A DNA stretch of 64,000 nucleotides from Paracoccaceae bacterium (lineage in GTDB: Bacteria > Pseudomonadota > Alphaproteobacteria > Rhodobacterales > Rhodobacteraceae): positions 1-64,000 of the forward strand of contig JALSJM010000005.1 in the NCBI GenBank assembly GCA_026989355.1, in the 5' to 3' direction. Every line of letters starts with the position of its first letter. Position 1 is the first letter of the stretch. The notes below the pieces were generated by a model that was not told the DNA's origin, made no database searches, and saw only the letters and a program-made list of their open reading frames with translations. Below are positions 20,197 to 29,462 of the stretch, piece by piece. The position numbers and the translations under genes are program-made.

Positions 20197-21726
20197 ATGA
20201 TAAAATTCAACGAACTCGATCTGGAACCGAAGGTTCTGAAAGCCGTCGAGGAAGCCGGCTACGAAACGCCCACCCCGATCCAGGCCGGTGCCATCCCGCC
20301 AGCGCTCGAAGGGCGCGATGTGCTCGGCATCGCCCAGACCGGCACCGGCAAGACAGCCGCTTTCACCCTGCCGGTGATCACCCGCCTGCAGAAGGGCCGC
20401 GCGCGGGCACGCATGCCCCGCTCGCTGGTGCTGGCGCCCACCCGGGAACTGGCGGCTCAGGTCGCCGAGAATTTCGACATCTACGCCAGATACACCCGCC
20501 TGACCAAGGCCCTGCTGATCGGCGGCGTCAGCTTCAAGGAACAGGATCGTCTGATCGACCGCGGCGTTGACGTTCTGATCGCCACGCCGGGGCGGCTGCT
20601 CGATCACTTCGAGCGCGGCAAACTGCTGCTGACGGGGGTGCAGATCATGGTGGTGGACGAAGCCGACCGCATGCTCGACATGGGCTTCATCCCGGACATC
20701 GAGCGCATCTTCAAGCTGACCCCTTTCACCCGCCAGACGCTGTTCTTCTCGGCCACCATGGCCCCCGAGATCGAGCGTATCACCAACACCTTCCTTTCCG
20801 CGCCGGTCAAGATCGAAGTCGCGCGTGCCGCCACCACGGGCGAGAACATCGAACAGGGGGTGGTGATGTTCCGCCCCTCAAGGCGTGACCGCGCCCAGAA
20901 GGAAAAACGCGCCCTGCTGCGCGCCCTGATCGATGCCGAGGGCGAATCCTGCAGCAACGCCATCATCTTCTGCAACCGCAAGGTCGATGTGGATGTGGTG
21001 GCCAAATCGCTGAAGAAGCACGGCTACGACGCCGAGCCGATCCACGGCGATCTCGAACAGTCCCGGCGCATGGAAGTGCTGCAGGGCTTTCGCGACGGCA
21101 GCCTGCGCTTTCTCGTCGCCTCCGACGTGGCCGCGCGCGGGCTTGACATTCCCAGCGTAAGCCACGTGTTCAACTACGACGTGCCCGGCCATGCCGAGGA
21201 TTACGTTCACCGCATCGGCCGCACGGGCCGCGCCGGGCGTTCCGGCAAGGCGCTGATGATCTGCGCTCCACAGGACGAGAAGAACCTTGATGCAATCCAG
21301 CGGCTGGTAAAGCAGGAAATCCCGTGCATCCCGAACCCTCTCGGCACCGGCACCCCGGCGCAAGACGCGCCGACCGCCTCTGATACTTCCCCCGACGGAG
21401 ATACCGCCCCCGACAAGCCGAAACGCCGGCGCGGCCGGCGGCGCAAGGAACCTCGCGAAGATCGCCCCGAGGCAACTGCCGACAGCGCCCCGCATACGCC
21501 CGAAAGCAGCGAAGAGCCCCTTCGGGAAGCCGCCGGGGATGATCCGCAGCGCGAAGGCACGCGCTCGCGCAGCAGACGCACCCGCGGCGGACGCAGCAGA
21601 TCGCAGCCGCGTCAGAAGAACGCCGACGAAAGCCGCCGGCGCGGCGGGGGCGAGCCGGTTGTAGGCATGGGCGATCACATGCCCGATTTCATTGCCCGGA
21701 GCTTTTCCGACCGCAACGAAAGCTAG
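20197..21726 (+). CDS. DEAD-box ATP-dependent RNA helicase (RhlE-like)
   Basis: A 509-residue RNA helicase for RNA unwinding and ribosome or mRNA remodelling. The Q motif region (ETPTPIQAGAIP), motif I AQTGTGKT (46-53), PTREL, the DEAD box VDEADRML (154-157), SAT and the C-terminal motifs VASDVAARGLDIP and HRIGRTGRAGR are all present. From about residue 385 there is a long low-complexity tail rich in Arg, Pro, Ser and acidic residues (KRRRGRRRKEPRED, SRSRRTRGGRSRS), an RNA-binding extension as in RhlE-type helicases. The ATG at 20197 begins MIKFNELDLEPKVLKAV, the usual start. Nine upstream codons are open but unconserved. Confidence 0.93.
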   Translation: MIKFNELDLEPKVLKAVEEAGYETPTPIQAGAIPPALEGRDVLGIAQTGTGKTAAFTLPVITRLQKGRARARMPRSLVLAPTRELAAQVAENFDIYARYTRLTKALLIGGVSFKEQDRLIDRGVDVLIATPGRLLDHFERGKLLLTGVQIMVVDEADRMLDMGFIPDIERIFKLTPFTRQTLFFSATMAPEIERITNTFLSAPVKIEVARAATTGENIEQGVVMFRPSRRDRAQKEKRALLRALIDAEGESCSNAIIFCNRKVDVDVVAKSLKKHGYDAEPIHGDLEQSRRMEVLQGFRDGSLRFLVASDVAARGLDIPSVSHVFNYDVPGHAEDYVHRIGRTGRAGRSGKALMICAPQDEKNLDAIQRLVKQEIPCIPNPLGTGTPAQDAPTASDTSPDGDTAPDKPKRRRGRRRKEPREDRPEATADSAPHTPESSEEPLREAAGDDPQREGTRSRSRRTRGGRSRSQPRQKNADESRRRGGGEPVVGMGDHMPDFIARSFSDRNES

Positions 21727-21784
21727 CCACCCGGGCGGCCCCGGCAGCCCCGCATGGTCACCGGACAAGGGGAAGGAATGCGCC

Positions 21785-22714
21785 ATGCAGGATCTTCTGA
21801 ACGTCATCCTGCCGGTCTTTCTGGTGATCGGGTTCGGCTATCTCGCCGTGTGGAAATTCAACTTTTCCGCCAGCGGGATCGACGGGCTGATGGTGTTCAC
21901 CCAGAAGTTCGCAATCCCCGTGCTGCTGTTTCGCGCCATTTCCGGCCTTGATCTGGGGCAGAATTTCGATCTTGCGCTGCTGGCCAGCTTCTATGGCGGG
22001 GCGGTTGCGGGTTTTTTCGCGGGGCTTTTCGGCGCCCGGTTCCTTTTTGCGCGGCCCTGGCCCGACAGCGTGGCGATCGGTTTCATCGGGCTGTTTTCCA
22101 ATTCCCTTCTGCTCGGCCTGCCGATCTCCGAGCGCGCATGGGGGCCGGATGCACTTGGCGCAAACTATGCGATCATCGCCATCCACTCCCCATTCTGCTA
22201 TGGTATCGGGATCACCGCGATGGAGATCGCCCGCGCCCATGGCGCCGGTTTCGCACGCACCTGTGCCAAGGTGCTGCGCGCCATGTTCACCAATGCGCTG
22301 ATCCTCGGCATCCTTGCCGGGTTTGCCGTCAATATCGGAAAGATTCCCGTGCCGGAGGTGGTGACCAGTGCCGCCGATCTTGTGGCGCGCGCAGCGCTGC
22401 CGGCGGCGCTGTTCGGGCTGGGGGGTGTGTTGCTGCGCTATCGCCCGGAAGGCGATCTGCGCACCATCCTGTTCATCGTGACCGTTTCACTGCTGCTGCA
22501 CCCGGCAATCACTTTCGCGATCGGCCGGGCTGCAGACCTGCCGCAGGACAGCTTCCGGCCGGCAGTGCTGACGGCGGCCATGGCGCCGGGGATCAATGCC
22601 TATGTATTTGCCAGCATCTATGGCGTTGCCAGGCGGGTGGCGGCTTCGGCGGTGCTGATCGGCACTGCGGCCACGATCGTTACCGCCTGGGGCTGGCTGC
22701 TGGTTCTGGGCTGA
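21785..22714 (+). CDS. AEC-family transporter
   Basis: A 309-residue inner-membrane protein of the auxin efflux carrier family, with about ten hydrophobic segments from DLLNVILPVFLVIGFGYLAV to the last helix SAVLIGTAATIVTAWGWLLV. Typical features are the unwound half-helices around QKFAIPVLLFRAIS and the central FSNSLLLGLPISER. Bacterial members carry malonate, malate or related organic acids, and the substrate here cannot be read from sequence. I chose the ATG at 21785 because AAGGAA precedes it and the first helix starts there; the frame also overlaps the end of the helicase gene upstream. A very G-rich stretch follows the stop. Confidence 0.85.
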   Translation: MQDLLNVILPVFLVIGFGYLAVWKFNFSASGIDGLMVFTQKFAIPVLLFRAISGLDLGQNFDLALLASFYGGAVAGFFAGLFGARFLFARPWPDSVAIGFIGLFSNSLLLGLPISERAWGPDALGANYAIIAIHSPFCYGIGITAMEIARAHGAGFARTCAKVLRAMFTNALILGILAGFAVNIGKIPVPEVVTSAADLVARAALPAALFGLGGVLLRYRPEGDLRTILFIVTVSLLLHPAITFAIGRAADLPQDSFRPAVLTAAMAPGINAYVFASIYGVARRVAASAVLIGTAATIVTAWGWLLVLG

Positions 22715-22733
22715 CGATCCGGCACGGGCCGCC

Positions 22734-22758
22734 GGGGGGCGGGGTCGGGGGGGCGGGG
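22734..22758 (+). other. Candidate G-quadruplex between convergent genes
   Basis: Four consecutive G tracts of 6, 4, 7 and 4 bases lie at 22734-22739, 22741-22744, 22747-22753 and 22755-22758. They are separated by loops of only one or two bases. The element sits between the ends of the AEC transporter gene and the permease operon, where no ordinary terminator is visible. Confidence 0.55.
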
Positions 22759-22768
22759 TGCCTTCGGA

Positions 22769-23704
22769 TCAGCCCGGGGTGACACCACGCAGGCGTTCGG
22801 AGCGGCGGCGCAGAAGCTCGACCGTGGTCAGAAGCGCAACCGAGATCACCACCAGGATCGTGGCGACCGAAAGGATGGCCGGGCTGATCTGTTCGCGGAT
22901 GCCGTTCCACATCTGGCGCGGAATGGTCTGTTCGTCGAGCGCGCCGACGAACAGCACCACGACAACCTCGTCAAAGCTGGTGACGAAGGCAAAGAGCGCC
23001 CCCGAGATCACCCCGGGCAGGATCAGCGGCATGGTGATGCGGAAGAAGGTGGTGCGAGGGTCGGCCCCCAGGTTGGCCGCGGCGCGGTTCAGCGACTGAT
23101 CGAAGCCCACCAGGGTGGCGGTGACCGTGATGATCACGAAGGGAATACCCAGTGTGGCATGGGCCAGAATGATCCCGAGATAGGGGATTTCCCAGCCGAA
23201 GATGCTCCAGTGGCTGATCTTGATCGAGGAGTAGAAGAAGAACAGCCCGGTGGCGGTGATGATGATCGGCACGATCATGGGCGAGATCAGGATTGCCATT
23301 ATGGCACGACGAAACGGCATTTCGGGGCGCGAAAGGCCAAGCGCCGCCAGCGTGCCGAAACCGGTGGCAAGGATGGTGGCGAAAATGCCGATGATGAACG
23401 AGTTCTTCGCCGCGTTCACCCATTTCGAGTTTTCCCACACATCCGCCCACCAGGAAAGATCGCGCGGGGCGTCCGGGTTCTGCATGCCGAAGGTCAGAAG
23501 CTTGTCATACCAGCGCAGGGAATAGCCTTCGGGATCCAGGGCCAGCATCCTGGGGGTGAAGGTGAAATAGGGCTCGGCGTTGAAGGAAAGCGGTATCACC
23601 ACCAGAATCGGCGCGATCAGAAACAGGAAGATCAGCGCGCAGATTACCAGATAGGCATAGTGCCAGATCCGTTCGAGGGGCGATGCATAGTTGGGCAGGG
23701 CCAT
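22769..23704 (-). CDS. Polyamine-type ABC transporter permease (PotC-like)
   Basis: A 311-residue inner-membrane permease with six hydrophobic segments. The binding-protein-dependent permease signature is near LNRAAANLGADPRTTFFRITMPLI (an EAA-loop variant). The N-terminal helix is YLVICALIFLFLIAPILVVIPLSF. It would form the translocation channel with the preceding permease, taking up putrescine, spermidine or a related compound. It is the last gene of a four-gene minus-strand operon (ATPase, binding protein, permease, permease), 13 bases behind its partner. The last residues, RRRSERLRGVTPG, are cytosolic. Confidence 0.88.
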   Translation of the reverse strand: MALPNYASPLERIWHYAYLVICALIFLFLIAPILVVIPLSFNAEPYFTFTPRMLALDPEGYSLRWYDKLLTFGMQNPDAPRDLSWWADVWENSKWVNAAKNSFIIGIFATILATGFGTLAALGLSRPEMPFRRAIMAILISPMIVPIIITATGLFFFYSSIKISHWSIFGWEIPYLGIILAHATLGIPFVIITVTATLVGFDQSLNRAAANLGADPRTTFFRITMPLILPGVISGALFAFVTSFDEVVVVLFVGALDEQTIPRQMWNGIREQISPAILSVATILVVISVALLTTVELLRRRSERLRGVTPG

Positions 23705-23717
23705 TGTTGCGCGCCTC

Positions 23718-25019
23718 CTAGCCGAGCTTCAGGTTGTCGATGCCCACCAGCCTGTCGTAGAGCCAGTAGAGAACGAGGATCCCCGCCAGCAGCAACGCCG
23801 CCAGTGCCGCGGCCAGCGACCAGTTCAGCGATTTCTGGATGTGGAAGGCGATCAGGTTGGAGATCAGCGTGCCGTCCGAGCCCCCCACCAGCGCCGGCGT
23901 GATGTAATAGCCGACGGCCAGGATGAACACCAGCAGCGCCCCGGCGCCGATCCCCGGCACCGTCTGCGGAAAGTAGATGCGGCGGAAGGCCGTCCAGCTG
24001 GTGGCGCCGAGGTTGCGTGCGGCGCGCACGTAGGAAGGGTTGATCGTGCGCATCACCGAATAGAGCGGCAGCACCATGAAGGGCAGCAGGATATGCGTCA
24101 TCGCGATCACGGTGCCGATCTTGTTGTACATCATCTGGATACGTCCATCATCGCCGATGATCCCGAGCGCCACCAGCGCATCGTTGATCACCCCCTGGCT
24201 TTGCAGCAGCACCATCCAGCTGGTGGTGCGCACCAGAAGCGATGTCCAGAACGGCAGCAGCACCAGAATCATCAGCAGGTTCGACTTTCTGAGCGGCAGC
24301 GTGGCCAGCAGATGGGCGATCGGATAGGCCAGAACCAGTGCAAGGAACGTGATCAGCAGGGAAAGCGCCAGCGTGCGGCCGAACAGCATCAGATAGACGC
24401 GCCGGTTTTCCTCGACCCGCACGATGCTGCCATCGGAATCGCGCTTCAGATCAACCGCCGCCAGGTAGAAATTCATCGTATAGGGCGAAGCCGCGCTGCG
24501 CATTACCTGCCAGAGCGCCGGATCGCCCCACCTGGGATCAAGCTTCAGCAGCGCCTCGCGATAGGGGGGCTCCAGCTTTTCCGCCTTGCGCGCGCCCTTG
24601 GTGAACAGGCTGCGCGAACCGGGAAGCTCGTAATTGACCCGCGTGCCCACAAGCCCGGCCTTCTTGGTTTTCTTCAACAGCCGCAGATCCGCAACCAGCG
24701 CCGCATAGGCGCTTTCGTCGGGCACGGTGCCGGGCGGGCTGGCATCGAACCAGGCCACCAGGGCCGGCATGTTTTCATGGAAATTGGGGCTGTAGACCGA
24801 ACGCTTCAGAAGCTGTCCGATCGGCACGATGAAGGTGAGCACCACAAAGGCCAGAAGCGGCAGCACCAGAAGAAAGGCGCGCCGGCGGGCCCGCGACTGC
24901 GACTTCCTGAGCGCCTGCTTGAGCGATGTGCCATCGGCCATCACCAGCGGGCCGTCTTCCACCCCGCCGGCGGTGGCGACAACGGCAACATGGGGATCTG
25001 CCGGGGTTTGCGTGCTCAT
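23718..25019 (-). CDS. Polyamine-type ABC transporter permease (PotB-like) with long first loop
   Basis: A 433-residue permease, longer than E. coli PotB (about 285). A cytosolic N-terminus (about 45 residues) leads to the first helix (FLLVLPLLAFVVLTFIVPIGQ). About 130 hydrophilic residues then precede the remaining five helices. The EAA-type loop is at VRAARNLGATSWTAFRRIYFPQTVPG. The long extra region is common in a subgroup of alphaproteobacterial polyamine-like importers. It sits between the binding-protein gene and the second permease. The substrate is not determined by sequence. Confidence 0.87.
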   Translation of the reverse strand: MSTQTPADPHVAVVATAGGVEDGPLVMADGTSLKQALRKSQSRARRRAFLLVLPLLAFVVLTFIVPIGQLLKRSVYSPNFHENMPALVAWFDASPPGTVPDESAYAALVADLRLLKKTKKAGLVGTRVNYELPGSRSLFTKGARKAEKLEPPYREALLKLDPRWGDPALWQVMRSAASPYTMNFYLAAVDLKRDSDGSIVRVEENRRVYLMLFGRTLALSLLITFLALVLAYPIAHLLATLPLRKSNLLMILVLLPFWTSLLVRTTSWMVLLQSQGVINDALVALGIIGDDGRIQMMYNKIGTVIAMTHILLPFMVLPLYSVMRTINPSYVRAARNLGATSWTAFRRIYFPQTVPGIGAGALLVFILAVGYYITPALVGGSDGTLISNLIAFHIQKSLNWSLAAALAALLLAGILVLYWLYDRLVGIDNLKLG

Positions 25020-25097
25020 GCCTGTCCGTCCGCCTTCCCTGGGATGCGGACGGCACGCAACCGGCGCCGTCCGCGGGTTTCCTGCAGCGCCGCGGCC

Positions 25098-26171
25098 TTA
25101 CTGGGCCAGCCAGGCGTTGAAGCGCTCGTTCAGTTCGGCATCGTGATCAACCCAGAATTCATAGTCGTTCACCAGCGCGTTCTTCATGTTCTCGGGCGCG
25201 GTCGGCATGTGCGGGCCCATGTCCGTCTTGCCATCCATGAACTTGCCCACCATCGAGGAAGACGATTTGCGCGCAGGGCCGTAGGAGATCCAGCTGGCCT
25301 GATCGGCAAGGCGCTTGGTATCGGTGGCGAAGGCCAGGAATTTCAGTGCGTTTTCCTTGTTGGGTGCGCCTTTCGGGATCACGAAAAGATCGAAGTCGAG
25401 GATCTGCCCGTCCCACAGGATTTCAAGCGGCTGGCCCTCGGCCACGGCGGCATTGAAGATCCGCCCGTTATAGGCGGTGGACATCACCACCTCGCCATCG
25501 GCCAGAAGCTGCGGAGGCTGGGCACCGGCTTCCCACCAGACGATCTGATCCTTGATGGTGTCGAGCTTGGCAAAGGCACGATCCACGCCCTCGGGGGTGG
25601 AGAGAACCTCGTAAACCTCGCTTGCGGGCACGCCATCGGCCTCGAGGGCCATTTCAAGCGTGGCCTTGGCCGACTTGCGCAGGCCCCGCTTGCCGGGGAA
25701 CTTCTCGAGATCGAAGAAATCGGCTATCGTGGTGGGGGTGCCGTTCAGGTTTTCCTTGTTGTAGGCCACCACCGTGGACCACACGATATTGGCCACGCCG
25801 CAATCGGTGAGCGCACCTTCGATGAAGTCTTCCTCGGCCGGGGTGCCGTCAGGCGCCGGCGGCAGCATTGCCTTGTCGATTTCTTCCAGCAGGCCCTCGT
25901 CACACAGGCGCACGGCGTCGGAATATTCCACATCGGCCACGTCGATCGAAACGTTCCCCGCCTCGACCTGTGCCTTGATCGGGGTCGCCGGGTTGTCGGC
26001 ATCGATCCAGTTGACCTTGATGCCGGTTTCCGCGGTGAAGGGCTTGCCGTAGGCCTCGACCTGCGATTTCGTGTAGGCGCCGCCCCATGACATCACGTTG
26101 ATCTCTTCGGCCGTTGCCGCAAAAGCCGTGAACCCGGCCAGTGCGGTGGAAACTATCAGTATCTTCTTCAT
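25098..26171 (-). CDS. Polyamine-type periplasmic substrate-binding protein
   Basis: A 357-residue PotD/PotF-like binding protein. The signal peptide MKKILIVSTALAGFTAFAATA is followed by EEINVMSWGGAY, the typical first strand of this family. Further family features are WSTVVAYNKEN, DFFDLEKFPGKRGLRKS and YNGRIFNAAVAEGQ. It captures the ligand in the periplasm and hands it to the two permeases. The ATG at 26171 is the start of the signal peptide and has GGGAGA upstream; the open frame extends 25 codons further without export features. It lies downstream of the ATPase gene in the same operon. Confidence 0.9.
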   Translation of the reverse strand: MKKILIVSTALAGFTAFAATAEEINVMSWGGAYTKSQVEAYGKPFTAETGIKVNWIDADNPATPIKAQVEAGNVSIDVADVEYSDAVRLCDEGLLEEIDKAMLPPAPDGTPAEEDFIEGALTDCGVANIVWSTVVAYNKENLNGTPTTIADFFDLEKFPGKRGLRKSAKATLEMALEADGVPASEVYEVLSTPEGVDRAFAKLDTIKDQIVWWEAGAQPPQLLADGEVVMSTAYNGRIFNAAVAEGQPLEILWDGQILDFDLFVIPKGAPNKENALKFLAFATDTKRLADQASWISYGPARKSSSSMVGKFMDGKTDMGPHMPTAPENMKNALVNDYEFWVDHDAELNERFNAWLAQ

Positions 26172-26267
26172 CGTTCTCTCCCTTGATTTCAGTTCTTCTG
26201 CTCGTTCCTCCGGGGGCGGTTGGCCCTGCCCCCCTTTTCCTGTCACCCCTGCATCTGACAGGCTTGT

Positions 26268-27362
26268 TCACAGCGGGTCAAGAGCGCGTGCATCCTGCGG
26301 AGCCCATGAAACCTTCGCCGTTTCGCCCACTGCAAGATGCCTGTGGCCGGCGGAATTGGGCACCTTGACGATGAATTCATCGTTGCCATGCACGTTCAGC
26401 CGGCAGCGCACGTGATCGCCGAGATAGATCAGCTCAAGCACCTGCGCCGTGGTGGTATTGGGGTTTTCGGGGCCATCGAGCCGCACCCGCTCGGGGCGGA
26501 TGGAAATCAGCGTGCGGCTGCCCGCCTTGCCGCATTTCACCGGGTTGGCGCGGGTGAGGGCGCCGTCGGCAAGACGCACGATCACCGCGTCATCCTCGAA
26601 ATCCACGACTTCGCCCTCAAGCTTGTTGTTTTCGCCGATGAACTGGGCAACGAAGCTGTTTTCGGGGCGCTCGTAAAGATCCTGCGGGCTTGCAAGCTGC
26701 TGGATCACCCCATCGTTGAACACCGCCACGCGATCGGACATGGTAAGCGCCTCGGCCTGATCGTGGGTCACATAGACCACGGTGATGCCGAGACGTTCGT
26801 GAAGGTGCTTGATCTCGAACTGCATGTGTTCGCGCAGCTGCTTGTCAAGCGCGCCCAGAGGCTCGTCCATCAGCACCAGGTCGGGCTCGAACACCAGGGC
26901 ACGGGCCAGCGCAATGCGCTGCTGCTGCCCCCCCGAAAGCTGGGCCGGGCGCCGGTTGACGAAATCACGCATCTGCACCATGTCGAGCGCCCGGTTCACC
27001 TTTTCCTCGCGCTCTTCCCTGCCCATGCCGCGCACCTCAAGCGGAAAGGAAAGGTTCTCGCCTACCGTCATGTGCGGAAACAGCGCATAGTTCTGAAACA
27101 CCATGCCGATGCCGCGCTTGTGAGGGGGAATATTGTTGATCGGCCGGCCGGCCAGGCGGATTTCGCCGTTGGTGGCGGTTTCGAAGCCTGCCAGCATCAT
27201 CAGGCAGGTGGTTTTTCCCGAACCCGACGGCCCCAGCATGGTGATGAACTCGCCCCTGGCAATCGACAGGTTCAGATCCTTCACGACCAGGGTTTCGCCG
27301 TCGTAGCTTTTCTGAACGCCGTCGAATTCGACAAACGCCTCCTGCAGGCTCTCGCTTCCCAC
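26268..27362 (-). CDS. Polyamine-type ABC transporter ATPase (PotA-like)
   Basis: A 364-residue ATPase energising the importer. Walker A GPSGSGKTT is at about residues 44-52. The Q loop VFQNYALFPHMTVGEN, signature LSGGQQQR, Walker B LVLMDEPLGALD and the switch His in VTHDQAEAL all follow. A C-terminal TOBE-type domain (about 280-364) is present. I chose the GTG at 27362 because AGGGGGGAG lies six bases upstream and the protein then starts close to the conserved FVEFDGVQKSYD; another GTG at 27416 is in frame. It is the first gene of the transporter operon. Confidence 0.9.
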   Translation of the reverse strand: MGSESLQEAFVEFDGVQKSYDGETLVVKDLNLSIARGEFITMLGPSGSGKTTCLMMLAGFETATNGEIRLAGRPINNIPPHKRGIGMVFQNYALFPHMTVGENLSFPLEVRGMGREEREEKVNRALDMVQMRDFVNRRPAQLSGGQQQRIALARALVFEPDLVLMDEPLGALDKQLREHMQFEIKHLHERLGITVVYVTHDQAEALTMSDRVAVFNDGVIQQLASPQDLYERPENSFVAQFIGENNKLEGEVVDFEDDAVIVRLADGALTRANPVKCGKAGSRTLISIRPERVRLDGPENPNTTTAQVLELIYLGDHVRCRLNVHGNDEFIVKVPNSAGHRHLAVGETAKVSWAPQDARALDPL

Positions 27363-27578
27363 GAACGGCTCCCCCCTATCGATGCCTCCCGATGCGGCGT
27401 GGCACCCCTCGCGCACCGTATTGCCCCGGGACTTAAGCCAATGAAGGCCCCGGATGCAACACCCGATGACAGGATTCCGGAGTCCATCCGACCGAAACCG
27501 CAGGAATGCGATGCTTCCGGCGCGGGAAACGACCCGCCCCGCCGGCAGACGGCAGCGCTGGCGGCATCCGGCCCTGCG

Positions 27579-28544
27579 TCACAACAGCATGAGGCTGTCG
27601 CGAATCCACGGAAAGGCGCGGCGGGCCGGAGTCACCACCAGCTCGCTCAGCAGTGGCTTCAGGTGACGCATCATCAGATCGGGCATGTCGTGCAGCACCC
27701 TGCGCCGCGCCGTCAGGGTGATGCGGCGCGTAAGCGGCGGAAAGGGAAGCGCGATCAGTTCGACATCGCGCTGGAAACGATGCGCCGACAGATAGCCGAG
27801 CGGTGTCAGGATGCTCCAGCCCGCACCACCTGCCACCATCGCCATGATGGCATGATAGCTGTCAAGCTGGAAACGATGCGCCAGATGCGCCCCCTGCTGC
27901 GCCAGATGGGCGGCAATCTGGCGGCCCATGTGATGGCGTTCGGTATACTGGATCATCGGCAGGGTCCGAAGCTGTGCAAGCACATCGCCCGCGGCATTGA
28001 TCCGCCCCCGCGGCACGGCGGCGACGAAGGGCTCCTGCATCAGCGGGCGCACCTCGGCCCAGTCGGTGGAAAAGCCGGTATCGGCGGCCACCACCACATC
28101 AAGCGCGCGCATGTCGAGCAGATCGAACAGGTGGTGGCTTGCTCCGGTTTCCAGCAGGAACTGACACCCCTGCAACTGGTCGGCCATGCCTGCCAGAAGG
28201 CGCGGCGTTACCTCGGCATCGAAATCCTCGATCATGCCGAGACGAAAGCGGGTAAGCACGGAAAGATCGGCCATCGCCAGTTCGGCGCGCGCCTGGGTTG
28301 CCTCGTTCAGGATCGACTGGGCCCGGCGCAGGAATATCTCGCCGGCGGTGGTCAGGGTTGCGGGGCGCGAACTGCGATCAAGCAGTATGGCGCCGATGGC
28401 GTTTTCGAGGTTGCTCAACTGCTGACTGACCGCCGAAGGGCTGGCCCCCAGACGGCGCGCCGCGGCCGAGATTGCGCCTTCCTGTGCGGTGGCGATGAAC
28501 ACTTCGATACCCCAGAGCGTGATCTTTCCCGGCGTCTCAACCAT
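27579..28544 (-). CDS. LysR-family transcriptional regulator
   Basis: A 321-residue LysR-type regulator. The winged-helix domain is at the N-terminus (FIATAQEGAISAAARRLGAS, then SAVSQQLSNLENAIGAILLDR). It is followed by a linker helix and a periplasmic-binding-like effector domain from about residue 90 to the end. Such proteins bind DNA as tetramers and respond to small ligands. It lies on the same strand between phaR and the polyamine importer operon, so it is not in the usual divergent arrangement with a target gene. The ATG at 28544 is used; another at 28562 is in frame and neither has a strong ribosome site. Confidence 0.9.
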   Translation of the reverse strand: MVETPGKITLWGIEVFIATAQEGAISAAARRLGASPSAVSQQLSNLENAIGAILLDRSSRPATLTTAGEIFLRRAQSILNEATQARAELAMADLSVLTRFRLGMIEDFDAEVTPRLLAGMADQLQGCQFLLETGASHHLFDLLDMRALDVVVAADTGFSTDWAEVRPLMQEPFVAAVPRGRINAAGDVLAQLRTLPMIQYTERHHMGRQIAAHLAQQGAHLAHRFQLDSYHAIMAMVAGGAGWSILTPLGYLSAHRFQRDVELIALPFPPLTRRITLTARRRVLHDMPDLMMRHLKPLLSELVVTPARRAFPWIRDSLMLL

Positions 28545-28682
28545 ACCCCGGCCATTTCGCATCGCCCCGCGGGCCGGCACCGCGCATCGGGCGCTTCAGG
28601 CCGCGCCTCGCCGGCTTCGGTTCCCGGCCGCCGCCCCTCATTCCGGGCCCGGCAGCCCCGGATACGGCCGGAGGGCGGGGGC

Positions 28683-29327
28683 TCATCCGTCCTTGCCCTG
28701 CTCTCCCATCTCGGAAAGCTTCGACTGAAGCTCGGCCAGCTGGGCTCTGATCTCGTCCAGTTCGCGTTGCTGCACGGCGGCGGCGTCGGTCCTGCCGTTG
28801 CGTCCGGCTCCTCCTGTCCCCGAGCTGCCGGTTTCAGAAGCCTCGGGTGCGGAGATATCGGTTTCGGGGGTATCGGGTTCGGGGCCGCTCCAACCGCCCA
28901 TCATTACCTTCAGAAAGGCTTCCTGCTGGGCCTTCATCGCCTCGAAACCGGGCATCCCCGCCAGCGGGTTTGCCACGTTCTGCATCTGCTCCAGTGCCTT
29001 TTCCTGCCCCTGACGCAGCAGATCGAAGGACATTGCCAGAAAATCCGGCACCACCGAGCGGGCATGGGTGGCGTAGCTGCGCACCAGATCGGTCAGCACG
29101 TCGATCGGCAGCATGCTTTCGCCCCGGCTTTCGTGCTCGGCGATGATCTGAAGCAGATACTGCCGGGTCAGGTCATCCCCGGTTTTCAGATCGACGATCT
29201 TCACATCGCGCCCCTCGCGGATGAAGCGCGCAATGTCGTCCAACGTCACGTAATCGCTGGTTTCCGTGTTGTAAAGCCGCCGGCTTGCATACCGCTTGAT
29301 CAGCAGCGGCGTTTCTTTCCTGGCCAC
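28683..29327 (-). CDS. phaR: Polyhydroxyalkanoate synthesis repressor PhaR
   Basis: A 214-residue DNA- and granule-binding repressor. The N-terminal PhaR DNA-binding domain reads LLIKRYASRRLYNTETSDYV and TLDDIARFIREGRDVKIVD, followed by the accumulation-regulator region ESMLPIDVLTDLVRSYA. A Pro/Glu/Thr-rich linker and a C-terminal heptad-like coil (LDEIRAQLAELQSKLSEM) follow. PhaR represses phasin and its own gene until polyester granules titrate it away. The start is GTG at 29327 with AGGGGGAA upstream. Candidate operators lie before this gene and before phaP. Confidence 0.95.
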   Translation of the reverse strand: MARKETPLLIKRYASRRLYNTETSDYVTLDDIARFIREGRDVKIVDLKTGDDLTRQYLLQIIAEHESRGESMLPIDVLTDLVRSYATHARSVVPDFLAMSFDLLRQGQEKALEQMQNVANPLAGMPGFEAMKAQQEAFLKVMMGGWSGPEPDTPETDISAPEASETGSSGTGGAGRNGRTDAAAVQQRELDEIRAQLAELQSKLSEMGEQGKDG

Positions 29328-29342
29328 GACATTCCCCCTGAG

Positions 29343-29378
29343 CTGTTGCAGCGCAGCAGAGATTACGGTGTTGCAGCA
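29343..29378. promoter_or_regulatory. Candidate PhaR operators before phaR
   Basis: CTGTTGCAGCGCAGCAG (29343-29359) is a dyad with seven-base arms and one mismatch. TGTTGCAGCA (29369-29378) is a further TGC-rich element. PhaR of Rhodobacter relatives is reported to bind TGC-rich dyads of the CTGC-N3/4-GCAG type. Their position 16-51 bases before the GTG fits autoregulation. Confidence 0.5.
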
Positions 29379-29462
29379 AAAAAGGAAAGGGCGCGCTTGC
29401 AGTCGGCTTCATGATCCGCCCCGGCAGCCGGGCCTCGGCCCGGCCGCCAGGCGGCGGCCGGT

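Noticed and set aside
18156-20210. A 684-codon minus-strand frame opposite the TPR gene
   Set aside because: It is low-complexity and runs across an intergenic gap; the TPR repeats on plus are clear.
26337-29414. A 1025-codon plus-strand frame crossing potA-like, LysR and phaR genes
   Set aside because: It spans several well-supported minus genes and gaps and has no domain of its own.
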